From Thermoplasmatales archaeon (GTDB lineage Archaea; Thermoplasmatota; Thermoplasmata; Thermoplasmatales; Thermoplasmataceae), in the NCBI GenBank assembly GCA_016806715.1, contig CP060531.1, positions 729,966 through 793,965 on the forward strand: a stretch of DNA of 64,000 nt. Direction: 5' to 3'. A program made the position numbers and the translations under genes. Positions 50,557 through 60,780 of this stretch are shown here, piece by piece. The notes below the pieces were generated by a model that made no database searches, was not told where the DNA came from, and saw only the letters and a program-made list of their open reading frames with translations. How positions within the stretch are numbered: the stretch's first letter is position 1; each line of letters starts with the position of its first letter.

Positions 50557-51349
50557 TATTGACCAGTTGTATAAACAACTTAAGACTCTTATTTGTGACG
50601 AAATTGAGTTCACGCCAAAGGGGGTAGAGACTTACCTCGTGACAACTCCATTTTGCTTTGATGACGGAGATGGCTATGTAATTTACATTAAAAGGGGTCT
50701 TGATGGTTTGTACCTGACAGATGGTGGTCACACAATGATGCATCTGTCCTATTGGATGGATACGAATCAACTCATACGCGAAGAGGGAGAAAGATCAGAC
50801 CTATTTAATGGGATTTTGAGAGCATATCATGTTGCATATTCCGATGGAAGGCTTATCATGCAGCTCCCTGAGAACACTGAGTCTTTTGGCAATTATTTCT
50901 TGACGTACATTCAAGCTATAACTAAAATCACTGATATTGATTATCTCAGCAAAGAAAGGGTTCGCAAGTCTTTCCTGAATGACTTGGTCATATTTCTAAG
51001 GGAAAAATATGGTGAACGAGCTAGAGAAAAATGGTCAAACCCTGAATATGATAAAGCTGGGACTTATTCCGTTGACATTCGACTTGATTTAGCTAAAGTT
51101 CCAATATATGTTTATGCAGCTTGGAGTAACGAGAGGGCACTCAGTGTCGTGGTCTCCATTCTTACCCATAGAGAACGGCGTGAAAGGTTTCGTTCACTGG
51201 TAATCCATGAATATGTTGAGGAACTTTCCAAACCGACCCTAAAAAAGATAATGGATGCATCTGATAAACAGATTTCAGGATTCTACGGTAAGCAGGAAGA
51301 AATAGCCGAATACATTAAAACAGAGATTGAGTACATTGGAGGAGGGTAG
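50546..51349 (+). CDS. DUF1828 / DUF1829 domain protein
   Basis: 267 aa. Residues ~20-75 match DUF1828 (TPFCFDDGDGYVIYIKRG, LYLTDGGHTMMHLSYWMD); the C-terminal half matches DUF1829 (DIRLDLAKVPIYVYAAWS, then VVVSILTHRERRERFRSLVIHEY). Both are domains of unknown function found in prophages and defence islands. Its overlap with the preceding gene suggests a two-component toxin-antitoxin-like or antiviral module. Location behind tRNA-Pro and near nuclease genes supports a defence role, as inference. Confidence 0.78.
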   Translation: MIFNIDQLYKQLKTLICDEIEFTPKGVETYLVTTPFCFDDGDGYVIYIKRGLDGLYLTDGGHTMMHLSYWMDTNQLIREEGERSDLFNGILRAYHVAYSDGRLIMQLPENTESFGNYFLTYIQAITKITDIDYLSKERVRKSFLNDLVIFLREKYGERAREKWSNPEYDKAGTYSVDIRLDLAKVPIYVYAAWSNERALSVVVSILTHRERRERFRSLVIHEYVEELSKPTLKKIMDASDKQISGFYGKQEEIAEYIKTEIEYIGGG

Positions 51350-51471
51350 CCAATCTGTTTCCTCAAGGCAAGGTCCGCTAGTATAAAATTGGTTGTCCCC
51401 AGAGAGCGAATGCGATCATGAAATCTTCACAGGAGTTGTAACCCGGACACAATTTGGAAAACAGAAAAAAT

Positions 51472-53358
51472 ATGGCAAAGAGAATTAGTTCATTCTCGTC
51501 TAAATCTGAGCAACAGCTTTCCGTCGAAGAAAGCGGCCTTAGGCAGGCTTTCAAAATACTCGGAGAACGCCAACAAAGACCTGTAACTTTTAGGGATTTT
51601 CTAGACCATGTAAGAGAAGGGCTGGAGTACAATGAATTTGAAGAAGTCGGCCTCACGGTGAAAATACACTTTGAGACCGTTGAGGCGGTGAAACTGTACA
51701 TGAAGGATTATGCAGTAGGTCGACGCTATCTGCAAATGATTTCTGAACTTGAGGGGCATCCCACACTAATGGGTGCAGTCAAACATTCTGTAATTGAGAT
51801 TTTTAAGAATAAAGGAATACCTGAGTCCAGCCCATATTACAAGAGCAATGTAGGCGCTTTTAGGCTCCTAATGAAATATGAGTTAATCAATCAGAATAGG
51901 TCGTATGATGGTGACTTATTCAAGTGGTATTTGACTCGAGATTTGATTCAAGCATTATATAACACCAGTCAGAAAATAAAGGTGAAGATATCAAGGGTTC
52001 TACAGTCAATGTTTGAAGAAGAAAGAGTTCTTAGAGATGCTGAACCAGAAACAATCTATAGCGAAACAAAGCGAAAGATTTCTTCCCTATTGACCACTTG
52101 GAGTGATTCTTTTCCCAGAATCTCGGAGCTGTTGAAGCTAATACCACCAGCATTGGACTCTATAAACTCAAAATTGTCGCAAAATGGGGCTCTCGATGTT
52201 CAGTCTATAAACATATCAACAAACAATATCATAAAAGCAATAAATGAGATAGTCTATGACGTCGACTCTGCCTCATCTGCTGACCAATCTGAACTTTTTG
52301 CCAGAGCTTGGATTGCTCCAGAAAACGTGGATGACATTCGACGTTATACTAAGAGCTCGTTCAGTGAAATAGGAACTAACAAGATTTATGGGATTATGCA
52401 TAATCATAATAAGATCTTATCCCAACTCATCGATGTGTTGAATGACTTGGTCAGGGCCGAGGGCATTTCCAAATTGCGTGGCAAGAATCTAGCCGTCACG
52501 CAATTAAGTTCCTTGCATGATTTGAGGATGAAGTTCTTTGCTCTAAAGTATGAAAATATTGTAGACGGCTTGGCGAGACTTTTGGAGGAGGTGATCAGAA
52601 ATAACGTGTTTTTTGTAATGAGGGCAATTTGGGGAGAGAGAGTTATGGAGTCCCTTCCAACAGATATTTCTGATAAACTCAAAAACTTAAAGGTGCAGGG
52701 TCAAATGAATGTAAAACGTGGGCCATCTTTCAATTTTCTTTACGATGTATCCAGAAGTGAGTATTCCAAAATAATATTTTATTCAAAAGTTTACCCGGCT
52801 CTGCTTCTGGACGATTACGATAAAGAGGAGCGGTTAAAAATAAAGCACTACATGGAATTGGTTTTTTTGCTAGATGATAGACATGCCCATAGAGACGAAA
52901 AGTCATATTTCAGCGAGCACGCGAATGACATTGCCGATGCTCTAAGAAATGCACCACAAGTGTTAGAGATCTTCCAAGATTTAGCCAAGAAATACTTGTC
53001 AACCGTTCCTGTTGAATTTTTGACTTCTGACAAAAGCCTAAAAGTGAAGTTTCTGCCGAAATCTTCATCAATAAGTTCAAGTGAATTTACAGTCACAAAG
53101 GCAGAATTAAAGCTCTTTTCTAAGAATATTTTGGAGGCTATTCTCTTTAAAGAGAAGCCTGTGGAAAGTATATCTGATGCCTTTTTATTAATAAGGGGAT
53201 CCCCGGAACAATTGATAGGCACCTTCAGAGCCTTACTTTCTAAAGGATTTTTGGAGGTATTCAGTGAACAGTTTAGACCTATAGTAATAAGAATCACAGA
53301 AGAAGGTAAAAAGTTGTTCAATACATATGCAAATGATCCTTCAATGTTTTTACCATAA
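51472..53358 (+). CDS. Large protein with a possible HEPN-like C-terminal domain
   Basis: 628 aa from ATG 51472 (a TTG start at 51454 is possible). Not recognised as a whole. It is mostly helical; the part near residues 380-500 (RAIWGERVMESLPTDI through ELVFLLDDRHAHRDEKSYFSEHANDIADAL) resembles Swt1/HEPN-like modules that end in an RN/RHxxAH-type motif followed by a helix. The C-terminus (AELKLFSKNILEAIL, FRALLSKGFLEVFSEQFRPIVIRITEEG) looks like a winged helix. Stand-alone gene between the DUF1828 pair and the nuclease gene. An antiviral role is a guess from the neighbours. Confidence 0.65.
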   Translation: MAKRISSFSSKSEQQLSVEESGLRQAFKILGERQQRPVTFRDFLDHVREGLEYNEFEEVGLTVKIHFETVEAVKLYMKDYAVGRRYLQMISELEGHPTLMGAVKHSVIEIFKNKGIPESSPYYKSNVGAFRLLMKYELINQNRSYDGDLFKWYLTRDLIQALYNTSQKIKVKISRVLQSMFEEERVLRDAEPETIYSETKRKISSLLTTWSDSFPRISELLKLIPPALDSINSKLSQNGALDVQSINISTNNIIKAINEIVYDVDSASSADQSELFARAWIAPENVDDIRRYTKSSFSEIGTNKIYGIMHNHNKILSQLIDVLNDLVRAEGISKLRGKNLAVTQLSSLHDLRMKFFALKYENIVDGLARLLEEVIRNNVFFVMRAIWGERVMESLPTDISDKLKNLKVQGQMNVKRGPSFNFLYDVSRSEYSKIIFYSKVYPALLLDDYDKEERLKIKHYMELVFLLDDRHAHRDEKSYFSEHANDIADALRNAPQVLEIFQDLAKKYLSTVPVEFLTSDKSLKVKFLPKSSSISSSEFTVTKAELKLFSKNILEAILFKEKPVESISDAFLLIRGSPEQLIGTFRALLSKGFLEVFSEQFRPIVIRITEEGKKLFNTYANDPSMFLP

Positions 53359-53534
53359 TGGATATTATCCCGAATTTTGTGTAATTCTGGTAGCAGATAT
53401 TACTATAATAAGGGGGTGTTCGAAGTGAGGTTTCATTTATTGTAATCTCACAAGATTTGGGATGCTATGCAACACTCTTGTAAATAAACAAAATTTATAA
53501 GCCGAGCTGATTAAACATACTGCAGGGGTAATCA

Positions 53535-54581
53535 ATGTATTCTAAAGAAATGATATCAAGGTACGTAGATAGGGGAGCAAAAATAAACACTAGTTCCGAG
53601 CGTAATTTCAGAGAAATTGTTGTAGGAAATCTATTAGAGGCTATGGGCTGGGATATGGGAAACGAGAATGAGGTCGCCACATATTTCAATATCCAAGTCG
53701 GTACCCAAACTTCTCAAGCAGATTATCTAATCAGCAACGAACGCTCTAAATTTATACTTGAAGTGAAACAGCCCAATCACGAAATCGAAGAAAATATTAC
53801 TGACTATGGTCAGACCCACAGCTACGCAAGGTTAACCGGTGCCCCGTTTGGTGTTTTGTACAACGGGAGAAAGATGATAATATTTCGGGATTCCTCCAAG
53901 CAGCCTGTTTACATCTGGAAATCTAGCCCAGATACAAAAGATCTCTTAGTTTTTGAATGCCTTGCAAAAGAAAATTTCCCAGATATGCTGGAAGAGTTTC
54001 TTGCTTCTCAGGAAAAACTCGTAAAACTGAAAACATATATAGATGAAAATTCAGAAATGTTTACAAAGGAAATGGTAAAAATTATAAATACAAACACAGG
54101 ACTCAACCCTGAGTTTGTGGACTCCCATATATCTGTTTTAGTCGATTTCAACATAGAAGGTGAAGGTCCGCAAAGTTCCGATATCCCTAATTCTGACGAC
54201 TTGGTACTTATCAGATCTTTCAGGTATTATGGTCCAGGCACTGGATTGGATTTTGCGAGAATTCATAGAGCCTGGGGGTTCATCAGAGTTCGTACTGTAC
54301 CAAAATACCTTGCGCTTTATGATATCGATAACAAGGAGATTTCTAAATTATACGCAGTCCGTGGTGTGGAAGAACTAAGCAGTCATAATATTCCAGAATT
54401 CGAGGATTATCAAAATAGACGTGAGTTGGAAAATCTTAGTAATGAAGGGTACAAAATTGTGAGACTTGGAGAGGAAATTAGCATCAGACCAATACCCAAG
54501 GGTCACAAACAGACATTCAGAGGAGGAAAATTCACTACTTTAGATAAGGTAAGAAATGCCAGAACAATGGATGACCTGTAG
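53535..54581 (+). CDS. HSDR_N-type nuclease-domain protein
   Basis: 348 aa. Residues ~12-150 form the type I restriction R-protein N-terminal nuclease fold: SSERNFREIVVGNLLEAMGWD, then TSQADYLISNERSKFILEVKQPNHEI with D...ExK catalytic residues, and FGVLYNGRKMIIFRD. There is no helicase part, so it is a free-standing PD-(D/E)XK protein, as often seen in defence islands. Its C-terminal half (SFRYYGPGTGLDFARIHRAWGFIRV) is unrecognised. A TATA-like region (AAATTTATAAG near 53490) lies ~40 nt before the ATG. Confidence 0.82.
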   Translation: MYSKEMISRYVDRGAKINTSSERNFREIVVGNLLEAMGWDMGNENEVATYFNIQVGTQTSQADYLISNERSKFILEVKQPNHEIEENITDYGQTHSYARLTGAPFGVLYNGRKMIIFRDSSKQPVYIWKSSPDTKDLLVFECLAKENFPDMLEEFLASQEKLVKLKTYIDENSEMFTKEMVKIINTNTGLNPEFVDSHISVLVDFNIEGEGPQSSDIPNSDDLVLIRSFRYYGPGTGLDFARIHRAWGFIRVRTVPKYLALYDIDNKEISKLYAVRGVEELSSHNIPEFEDYQNRRELENLSNEGYKIVRLGEEISIRPIPKGHKQTFRGGKFTTLDKVRNARTMDDL

Positions 54582-54715
54582 TGATCCACACGCAAGTGAT
54601 ATCAGCGTGTCCATCCATTTCCATTTTAAGATTCATATAAGAACCGTGGAAAATATTATAACTATACGGCATATATATCTGCAGCGTATTCAAAACCTCA
54701 AAATGGAAGTGTAAA

Positions 54716-55372
54716 ATGGATAGAGAAATTCCTTTATTGACATGGGAGCTCCTTGACAAAGCCCACATAAAGTTTTTAGAGGCGGAACCGAGAGATGCAA
54801 TGTATAAAGTGTCTACAAGCTTGATTGAAGATTATTGGGGGAGCGATGAGGAAATGTCTAATGCACTGGGTGTCCTTCTATTGACTTGGAATTCAGCATT
54901 TTACAGGTACGGGAAACTCGATCTCGATTCGATTCAAAACACGCTATCCAAAAATATGAAAGTACTCAACAGATTTAGATCGAGAGATATCACTACTTAC
55001 CAGGAACACGAAAAAGGTGAAATTGAGCAGCTATACGGACAATTTCTAGTTTCTTTGGAGAATACTGGTAAAATAGGTAGGAAGAATGAGGGAAAAAAGA
55101 CTCAAAGCCCAGTGTCTGTTGCTAAAGCACTTCATCTCCTTTGCCCAAATTTTTTCCCTTTGTGGGATGATAGGATAGCGAGGGGATATGGATGCAAATG
55201 GCGTAAAAGTGAGGAGAGTTTTAACAATTACTGGGAATTTTTAGGTTTAACAGCAAATCAAGTCAGCAAACTTGGATCGGATAGGAACAATGACCTTCAG
55301 AATGCTAAATTGAGCACTTTAAAACTCGTTGACGAATATAACTATGTTCACTTTACCCTACAAAGGATATGA
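54716..55372 (+). CDS. Unknown 218-aa protein
   Basis: A helical protein containing AKALHLLCPNFFPLWDDRIARGYG, a phrase found in some conserved hypothetical proteins with a KxLHxLxPxxFPxWD pattern that I cannot assign. The first half (MYKVSTSLIEDYWGSDEEMSNALGVLLLTWNSAFYRYG) is rich in aromatic residues. Last gene of the putative defence cluster; a T-rich run near 55510-55520 may terminate it. Confidence 0.65.
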   Translation: MDREIPLLTWELLDKAHIKFLEAEPRDAMYKVSTSLIEDYWGSDEEMSNALGVLLLTWNSAFYRYGKLDLDSIQNTLSKNMKVLNRFRSRDITTYQEHEKGEIEQLYGQFLVSLENTGKIGRKNEGKKTQSPVSVAKALHLLCPNFFPLWDDRIARGYGCKWRKSEESFNNYWEFLGLTANQVSKLGSDRNNDLQNAKLSTLKLVDEYNYVHFTLQRI

Positions 55373-55651
55373 AAAATTATCCTCTTTCATTTCGATTAGG
55401 CTAACTTGTCGAATGTATAGTACAGAAAGTTAACATACATACTTGATGGATCCCACATACCAGTGCATCAGTTGTATGCAATTATTGAAATTTGTTGCAT
55501 TTCCATAGCACATGAATTTTTTTTAATATTGGCTGTTATTCAAAATTCTTAATGCAATGACTGACTCCATTAAAAGTCTAGATTTATGATGTCCTACGAA
55601 TCGATTCATACTCCGTAGTTAAATAATTTTAAGACACCATTGACATTTTAA
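55373..55651. promoter_or_regulatory. A+T-rich intergenic region before the sedolisin
   Basis: 280 bases without a gene. A T-run near 55510 may terminate the upstream gene. TTAAATAATTTTAAG at ~55619-55633 is a TATA-like element at leaderless spacing from the TTG at 55652. Confidence 0.35.
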
Positions 55652-58600
55652 TTGTTAGTTTTATATAGGACTTCCTACTATTTATTAGTGAGATTTTCAG
55701 GTCCCATTACTTTTCTTCTCATCATCATATTAATTCTCTCCGGGATTTCTTTGTTGGATTTGGGTTTACAGCATCCAGGGTTTGTAAGTAATGCAACACA
55801 TATTGAACCTTATTACATCCCCCTAATGCAATCTGGAGTTATTTTATCGGGTTTTCATCGGGAAAGTGGAGTAAATACTTCGATGCCCATGAATATTCTC
55901 GTAACTCTCACCTATCGGAACCAGTCCGGACTCGCTTCACTGCTTTATGAACTTCAAGATCCAAGTTCTCCTTTCTATCATAAATATTTGACAACTCACG
56001 AATTCATTTCAAAATTTTCTCCATTATTGACTGAGTATGATTCTTACTTAAATTATTTCAGAAATGAAGGAATGAATATCACAGACACTTATTCAGACAG
56101 ACTTTCCATAGCCATATCCGCTACCGCAGGGCAGGTAGAAAGAGCGTTTCATACTAACATTATATTCTTCAGTTCGTCAAATGGAACTTTTTATGCGCCA
56201 GATTCCCAACTTTACTTGAGCAGAGATCTTGGGGCTATCTCTGGAATTAGCGGAATAAGTGACGAATTCAAGGCTAAGGTTTATCCAATGTTTACAGGCA
56301 GCGGTTCAGGCCAATACCTTTTTGGTGCTGATCTCCAAACTGCATATCAGCTTAATATGTTGTACCAGAGTAGTGGATTCCCAACGGGCGAGACTGTTGC
56401 AACAATTCTATGGTCTGGCACAGATTATGGAACTCCTGTTGGTCCATTTGTTCCTTCAGATATTTCAACTTACCTGACTGATAACTTGCCGGCAAGTGAA
56501 CCTAAATCAACTTTCTATGGGCTTCCAGTTGGAGGTGCGCCTCTTCCAGGATCCTCATCCCAATATGATACAACAGGCGCAAATATCGAAAGTACTCTAG
56601 ATTTGGAGATGGCTGGAAGCACTGCTCCCGGAGCAACCCTTGTGGAAGTTTATGGCCCACAACCATATCTTAATTACCTTGACGAGGCGTTTGCGGAGAT
56701 ATTAAACCCTAATTACAACACAACTCTTGACAGTGCACTTTCGCATGTGGTGGCGATATCCAATTCCTGGGGTTCTAATGACATGTATAATTCTGCGTGG
56801 TCTCAGTACGAACAGGAAGCAGCAGCGAGAGGCATAACTGTGCTTGTTTCATCAGGAGACGACGGAAACACCAATAGCGCATACCCAAGTTTCCCAGCTA
56901 CGGTTGGATATGACAGTTATGGTTCCCTTGCTGTAGGCGGAACTCAAACGATATTAAGCGGTACTCAGTCAAGTGATGGATCAGGCACTACTGGGATTTC
57001 CTCTCAGTCAGTCTGGTATAATACCCCTAATTCGGGGGATGGATCACAAGGAGGGGTAAGTACAATGTACTCCGAACCAAGCTGGCAACTCAATAGCCCT
57101 GACGCAAATGGTGTTATAACGGGTTCAAGTTCTATCACAGGAATAGCCTCCGGTCGAGGCACACCTGACGTTGCCGCGGTTGGCTCCAACATGCTCGTCT
57201 ATCTTTCTTCCGTGTCAGGTGGTGGAACTGGTTATTACAGAATTTGGGGGACAAGCATCGCATCTCCACTTGACGCTGGTTTGATAGCCACAATAGACCA
57301 CTACATGAATTCACCAGAGGGGTTCGTGAACTCTTTTATTTACAGTATCGGGCAGGAGCAATACCAAGGTATATATGCTGGCCCCCCTCCATTCTATTTC
57401 ATTCACAATGGCTCAAACGGGGCTTTTTCCACATCTAATGGCTATAATCTTGTAGATGGCTGGGGGAGCATTAATGCCTACAATTTTGTTCTGGCCCAAG
57501 AGGGCACTAAAGAAGTCACTTTCACTGAATCAGGGCTTCCCACTGGTGAAAAATGGTATGTTAACTTCAGTGGTGGTCAATCACTTTCCAGCACGACATC
57601 GTCTATTTCCATCCTTCTTCAGGATGGGACCTATTCATACACTTCCTCGGTGACCCTGCCCGGATATAGCGTGTCAAATGGGACCTTTACAGTGAGCGGT
57701 TCCTCTGTCAGCATTCTTGTCAAATTCACCTATTCTTCCTACAATGTAGGTTTCACAATGGTTGGCCTGCCAACTGGATCTTGGTACATTAACGTCACGG
57801 GAAACTCTTTATCTGAAGATTTTGGTAGCATATACAGTGACCTTGGAATTTCTATATCACTTCCAAACGGAACCTATGAGTACACTGTTGCTACCAGTTA
57901 TAAGAACTACGCACCATCAATTTCCTCAGGCATATTCACGGTATATGGCAGCAATCTGCTTATGTCTACAATAATATTTTCGCCAGTAGAATATAATATT
58001 GGATTTGTGGAAATCGGTCTCCCAGCGGGTTCTCAGTGGGAAATAGGCCTGAATGGCACTAATTATACAGGCAGCACAGGCACCATAAGTATAAGTCTTC
58101 AGAATGGTACCCACCATTTTACTGCATTAAGTTTATCCAACAGCTCCTATTCTTCTCATGGGGGCTCTTTTACCGTAGATGGCAGTGCCACTACAATACA
58201 AGTTGTTTTCAAAGAGGTAACACGCATATATTTCGCTGAAACTGGTTTGCCTGATGGAGGGAAATGGTCAGTCAGCCTGAATGGAGTTATGAATTCCTCC
58301 ATTGCCCCGGGCGAGATAAGTTATACCATGCCCAATGGAACCTACAGTTACTACATACCGGGCACCCCAGGGTACCACCCTGCAGCTTCGGCTGGCACAA
58401 TAGAAATAAATGGGTACGGTCAAAGTATAACGGTTATTTTTGTGGTAACAACATATAATGCAGTTTTTACTCAATATGGTCTCCCATCAGGCGATTCATG
58501 GTATGTCAATTTCACATCCGGGCCTGGTTCATACGGTAACTTAAAATTGACTTCATCGGGAACTTCAGTATCCGTGAACCTTCCGAATGGATCTTATTCA

Positions 58601-59974
58601 TATGCCATTGCATCCAGTGATAAGAGATATGAAGCATACGGATCGAGTTTTACCATTCAGGGACAAAATGATTATCTGTGGGTCTACTTCAGCCCTGTAA
58701 CTTATTCTGTGGTATTTCATGAAAATGGTCTCCCTTCTGGAATGAGCTGGAACCTCACTATAAGTGGCATCCGGTACCAGACTTCGTCTAATATGCAGTC
58801 CATATATGAAACAAACGGAACATTCTCATACACTGTAAGCGGCCCCACAGGGTATCATCCCGCTCCCACCTCCGGAGAATTCACCTTAAATGGTGAGCCT
58901 CTAAGTATCAACATTTTATTCCAGGCTTACACATACAACATTACTTTCTCTGAGGGAAATCTACCCAATGCTACGGAATGGTGGGTCAACTTTACCAACG
59001 GACATAGCCTTAGCTCGACAACAAACACAATCAATTGTTCACTGTCGAATGGTACGTACTATTTCTATGCTGGAACTTCAAACAAGAGCTGGATAAACAC
59101 AAATTCACACTTTGGCTTTGGGGATTATGAATTATTTGTTGATGGGTACTCATACACTTATTTTTTCTCTTTCATGCTCATGACTTATAACATAACTATT
59201 TTTGAGAGCGGATTAAGTCCCGGCGCTCAATGGATCGGATACATTCCAAATTCATATGGTTTTTATAGTGGCACCGCCAATAACCTGTCATCTTTCCTCC
59301 CTAACGGTACATACGAATTCAACTTCACCGCATGGCAGAATGGGATTGAATATGAACCCACTACAATTAACATAACAGTTAATGGTGCAAATGCCACTTA
59401 TTTTGTTTTATTCCACAGATATTACATCATTACATTCGAAGAAATTGGCCTTCCTACTGAACAATCTACCTATTCTTGGGGCGTTAATTTTAGCGGTGCA
59501 AACTACGTCGGCTTCGGTGTACTTGAAGTAAATGTATCTGCGCTTGATGGAAATTACAGGGTGGAGCCGATAAACAACACCTTGTATTATGGTGTCCTCG
59601 GTAATCCTTTCATCAAGGTACAAGGCTCCAACTTAACCGTCACGGTGAAATATGAACCGTATGCATTTATTACCGTTTATGTGCAGCCCCAAAACGCCAC
59701 TGTGTTTATCGATGGGGTCCAAGAGGCCGTCTCGAATGGTTACCTGAATGTATCTGTATTCCCTGGAAACCACAGTATCGTTGTTCAAGATAGAGGGGAT
59801 GTTACATATTACAAAAACACAACTTTAGCTGGCGGCATGGACATTACACTACAAGTAGACTTGAATTCCAAAGTCAGTGCTAAAGCATCAAATGAAACTA
59901 GTCTTGCTCTTATTGGTATTGCGGTCACTGTTCCTACGGTGTTAATTGCATACTACTTCATGAGGAAAAAGTAA
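55652..59974 (+). CDS. Secreted sedolisin (S53) protease with nine surface repeats and a C-terminal membrane anchor
   Basis: 1440 aa. A signal/anchor helix (FLLIIILILSGISLL) is near residue 22. Then comes a pro-kumamolisin activation domain (~60-220; LASLLYELQDPSSPFYHKYLT). The peptidase domain has Glu313 and Asp317 (ESTLDLE), oxyanion Asp ~403 (SSGDDG), Ser ~535 (GTSIASP) and the calcium-site end VDGWGSINAYN. Residues ~620-1335 hold nine ~78-residue beta repeats, each beginning like VTFTESGLPTGEKWYVNFSG and ending with NGTYSY/FTV. A PEGA-like domain (TVYVQPQNATVFIDGV) and a final helix plus RKK follow. Sedolisins act at acidic pH. Start TTG 55652; GTG 55688 is an alternative. Confidence 0.93.
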   Translation: MLVLYRTSYYLLVRFSGPITFLLIIILILSGISLLDLGLQHPGFVSNATHIEPYYIPLMQSGVILSGFHRESGVNTSMPMNILVTLTYRNQSGLASLLYELQDPSSPFYHKYLTTHEFISKFSPLLTEYDSYLNYFRNEGMNITDTYSDRLSIAISATAGQVERAFHTNIIFFSSSNGTFYAPDSQLYLSRDLGAISGISGISDEFKAKVYPMFTGSGSGQYLFGADLQTAYQLNMLYQSSGFPTGETVATILWSGTDYGTPVGPFVPSDISTYLTDNLPASEPKSTFYGLPVGGAPLPGSSSQYDTTGANIESTLDLEMAGSTAPGATLVEVYGPQPYLNYLDEAFAEILNPNYNTTLDSALSHVVAISNSWGSNDMYNSAWSQYEQEAAARGITVLVSSGDDGNTNSAYPSFPATVGYDSYGSLAVGGTQTILSGTQSSDGSGTTGISSQSVWYNTPNSGDGSQGGVSTMYSEPSWQLNSPDANGVITGSSSITGIASGRGTPDVAAVGSNMLVYLSSVSGGGTGYYRIWGTSIASPLDAGLIATIDHYMNSPEGFVNSFIYSIGQEQYQGIYAGPPPFYFIHNGSNGAFSTSNGYNLVDGWGSINAYNFVLAQEGTKEVTFTESGLPTGEKWYVNFSGGQSLSSTTSSISILLQDGTYSYTSSVTLPGYSVSNGTFTVSGSSVSILVKFTYSSYNVGFTMVGLPTGSWYINVTGNSLSEDFGSIYSDLGISISLPNGTYEYTVATSYKNYAPSISSGIFTVYGSNLLMSTIIFSPVEYNIGFVEIGLPAGSQWEIGLNGTNYTGSTGTISISLQNGTHHFTALSLSNSSYSSHGGSFTVDGSATTIQVVFKEVTRIYFAETGLPDGGKWSVSLNGVMNSSIAPGEISYTMPNGTYSYYIPGTPGYHPAASAGTIEINGYGQSITVIFVVTTYNAVFTQYGLPSGDSWYVNFTSGPGSYGNLKLTSSGTSVSVNLPNGSYSYAIASSDKRYEAYGSSFTIQGQNDYLWVYFSPVTYSVVFHENGLPSGMSWNLTISGIRYQTSSNMQSIYETNGTFSYTVSGPTGYHPAPTSGEFTLNGEPLSINILFQAYTYNITFSEGNLPNATEWWVNFTNGHSLSSTTNTINCSLSNGTYYFYAGTSNKSWINTNSHFGFGDYELFVDGYSYTYFFSFMLMTYNITIFESGLSPGAQWIGYIPNSYGFYSGTANNLSSFLPNGTYEFNFTAWQNGIEYEPTTINITVNGANATYFVLFHRYYIITFEEIGLPTEQSTYSWGVNFSGANYVGFGVLEVNVSALDGNYRVEPINNTLYYGVLGNPFIKVQGSNLTVTVKYEPYAFITVYVQPQNATVFIDGVQEAVSNGYLNVSVFPGNHSIVVQDRGDVTYYKNTTLAGGMDITLQVDLNSKVSAKASNETSLALIGIAVTVPTVLIAYYFMRKK

Positions 59975-60385
59975 TAGGGGATTGGAAAGAGGTAAATTTG
60001 AGGACATTGCCCTGCTCATTGCTAACACTTCTACGGCTAAAAATAGATTCCAGAATGAATTCTATTTATTGCTATCTGACAAGCGCCTTATTGTACAAGA
60101 ACCATGCTTTTTCATTAATATTCTTTCCAATAACCATAGGTTTGTCGTTTTGCTCGAACAATTCAGACCATATTCTCAAGAACAATCCTTCTAAGAGTTA
60201 GACAACGATCTTGAAATATCTACAAAAAATCTCAAATCTCCATACCCACTCGCAAAAAGGGATTTCTTAAGAATGTCTTCATTGGTTTTGAGTGAGGGCA
60301 TGTTTGCCATTAGGCTTTCACCCCTCCCGATCCTGCGTCCTTTGTTTTAGAATTTTCTGTCTTTATGGTACTGTTGTACTGAATC
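59975..60385. other. Gap after the sedolisin, with one doubtful ORF
   Basis: About 410 bases. A 70-codon frame from a TTG at 59982 (59982-60194) and an overlapping one at 59998 exist, but neither resembles a known protein, and the sequence is A+T-rich. I see no promoter or terminator beyond T-runs. Confidence 0.3.
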
Positions 60386-60780
60386 TTAAGGAAAAATTAG
60401 GGAATTGGTCTGATTGGAATCGGTTTTTAAGCCTGATTTCAGGTACAGAGAATGACCAGGCTGGCCATCCCCTTGGGTTGAACAAGGCATTTCACTTCGG
60501 GAGTCAACCTCAGGGCTGCCTTTCCCCTGTTAAGATGTGCACCATTGAAACCCAATGCTGCAATCGTTAAGTCCGCCTTTTTGTAGATATCCAATATGGT
60601 CTGGTCATTTTCAAGGCCTATTGGATCTTCTACTGAATATAAAAGGGCAGGGTCTGTGTTCATTAGGCCAAATATATTTCTAACTTCCAGGGTTCCATAC
60701 CCACACTTTTTGGCTTAGTCCATACACCTTCTGACAGTTGCGTCGAGGATCCGAGAATCTGCTTTAGACGGATTCAACAT
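60386..60780 (-). pseudogene. Broken DUF1643 gene
   Basis: On the minus strand from ATG 60780 the frame reads MLNPSKADSRILDATVRRCMD, stop (60715-60717), then AKKCGYGTLEVRNIFGL and DPIGLENDQTILDIYKKADLTIA continue in the same frame. After LVQPKG (about 60470) the reading shifts to another frame giving DGQPGHSLYLKSG. This order (MLNPSxADxxxxDxTxRRC, GYGxLxVxNxF, DPxGxENDxxL, GxPxHxLYL) is that of DUF1643 proteins, so both the stop and the frameshift have broken a formerly intact gene. DUF1643 has no known function. Confidence 0.75.

Noticed and set aside
18672-51440. 15-nt match TTCACAGGAGTTGTA at ~18672 and ~51426
   Set aside because: A match of this length is expected a few times by chance in 64 kb, and the contexts differ.
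59982-60201. 70- and 67-codon overlapping plus-strand ORFs after the sedolisin
   Set aside because: No family, poorly placed ribosome site and two competing frames; kept only as a note in the gap entry.
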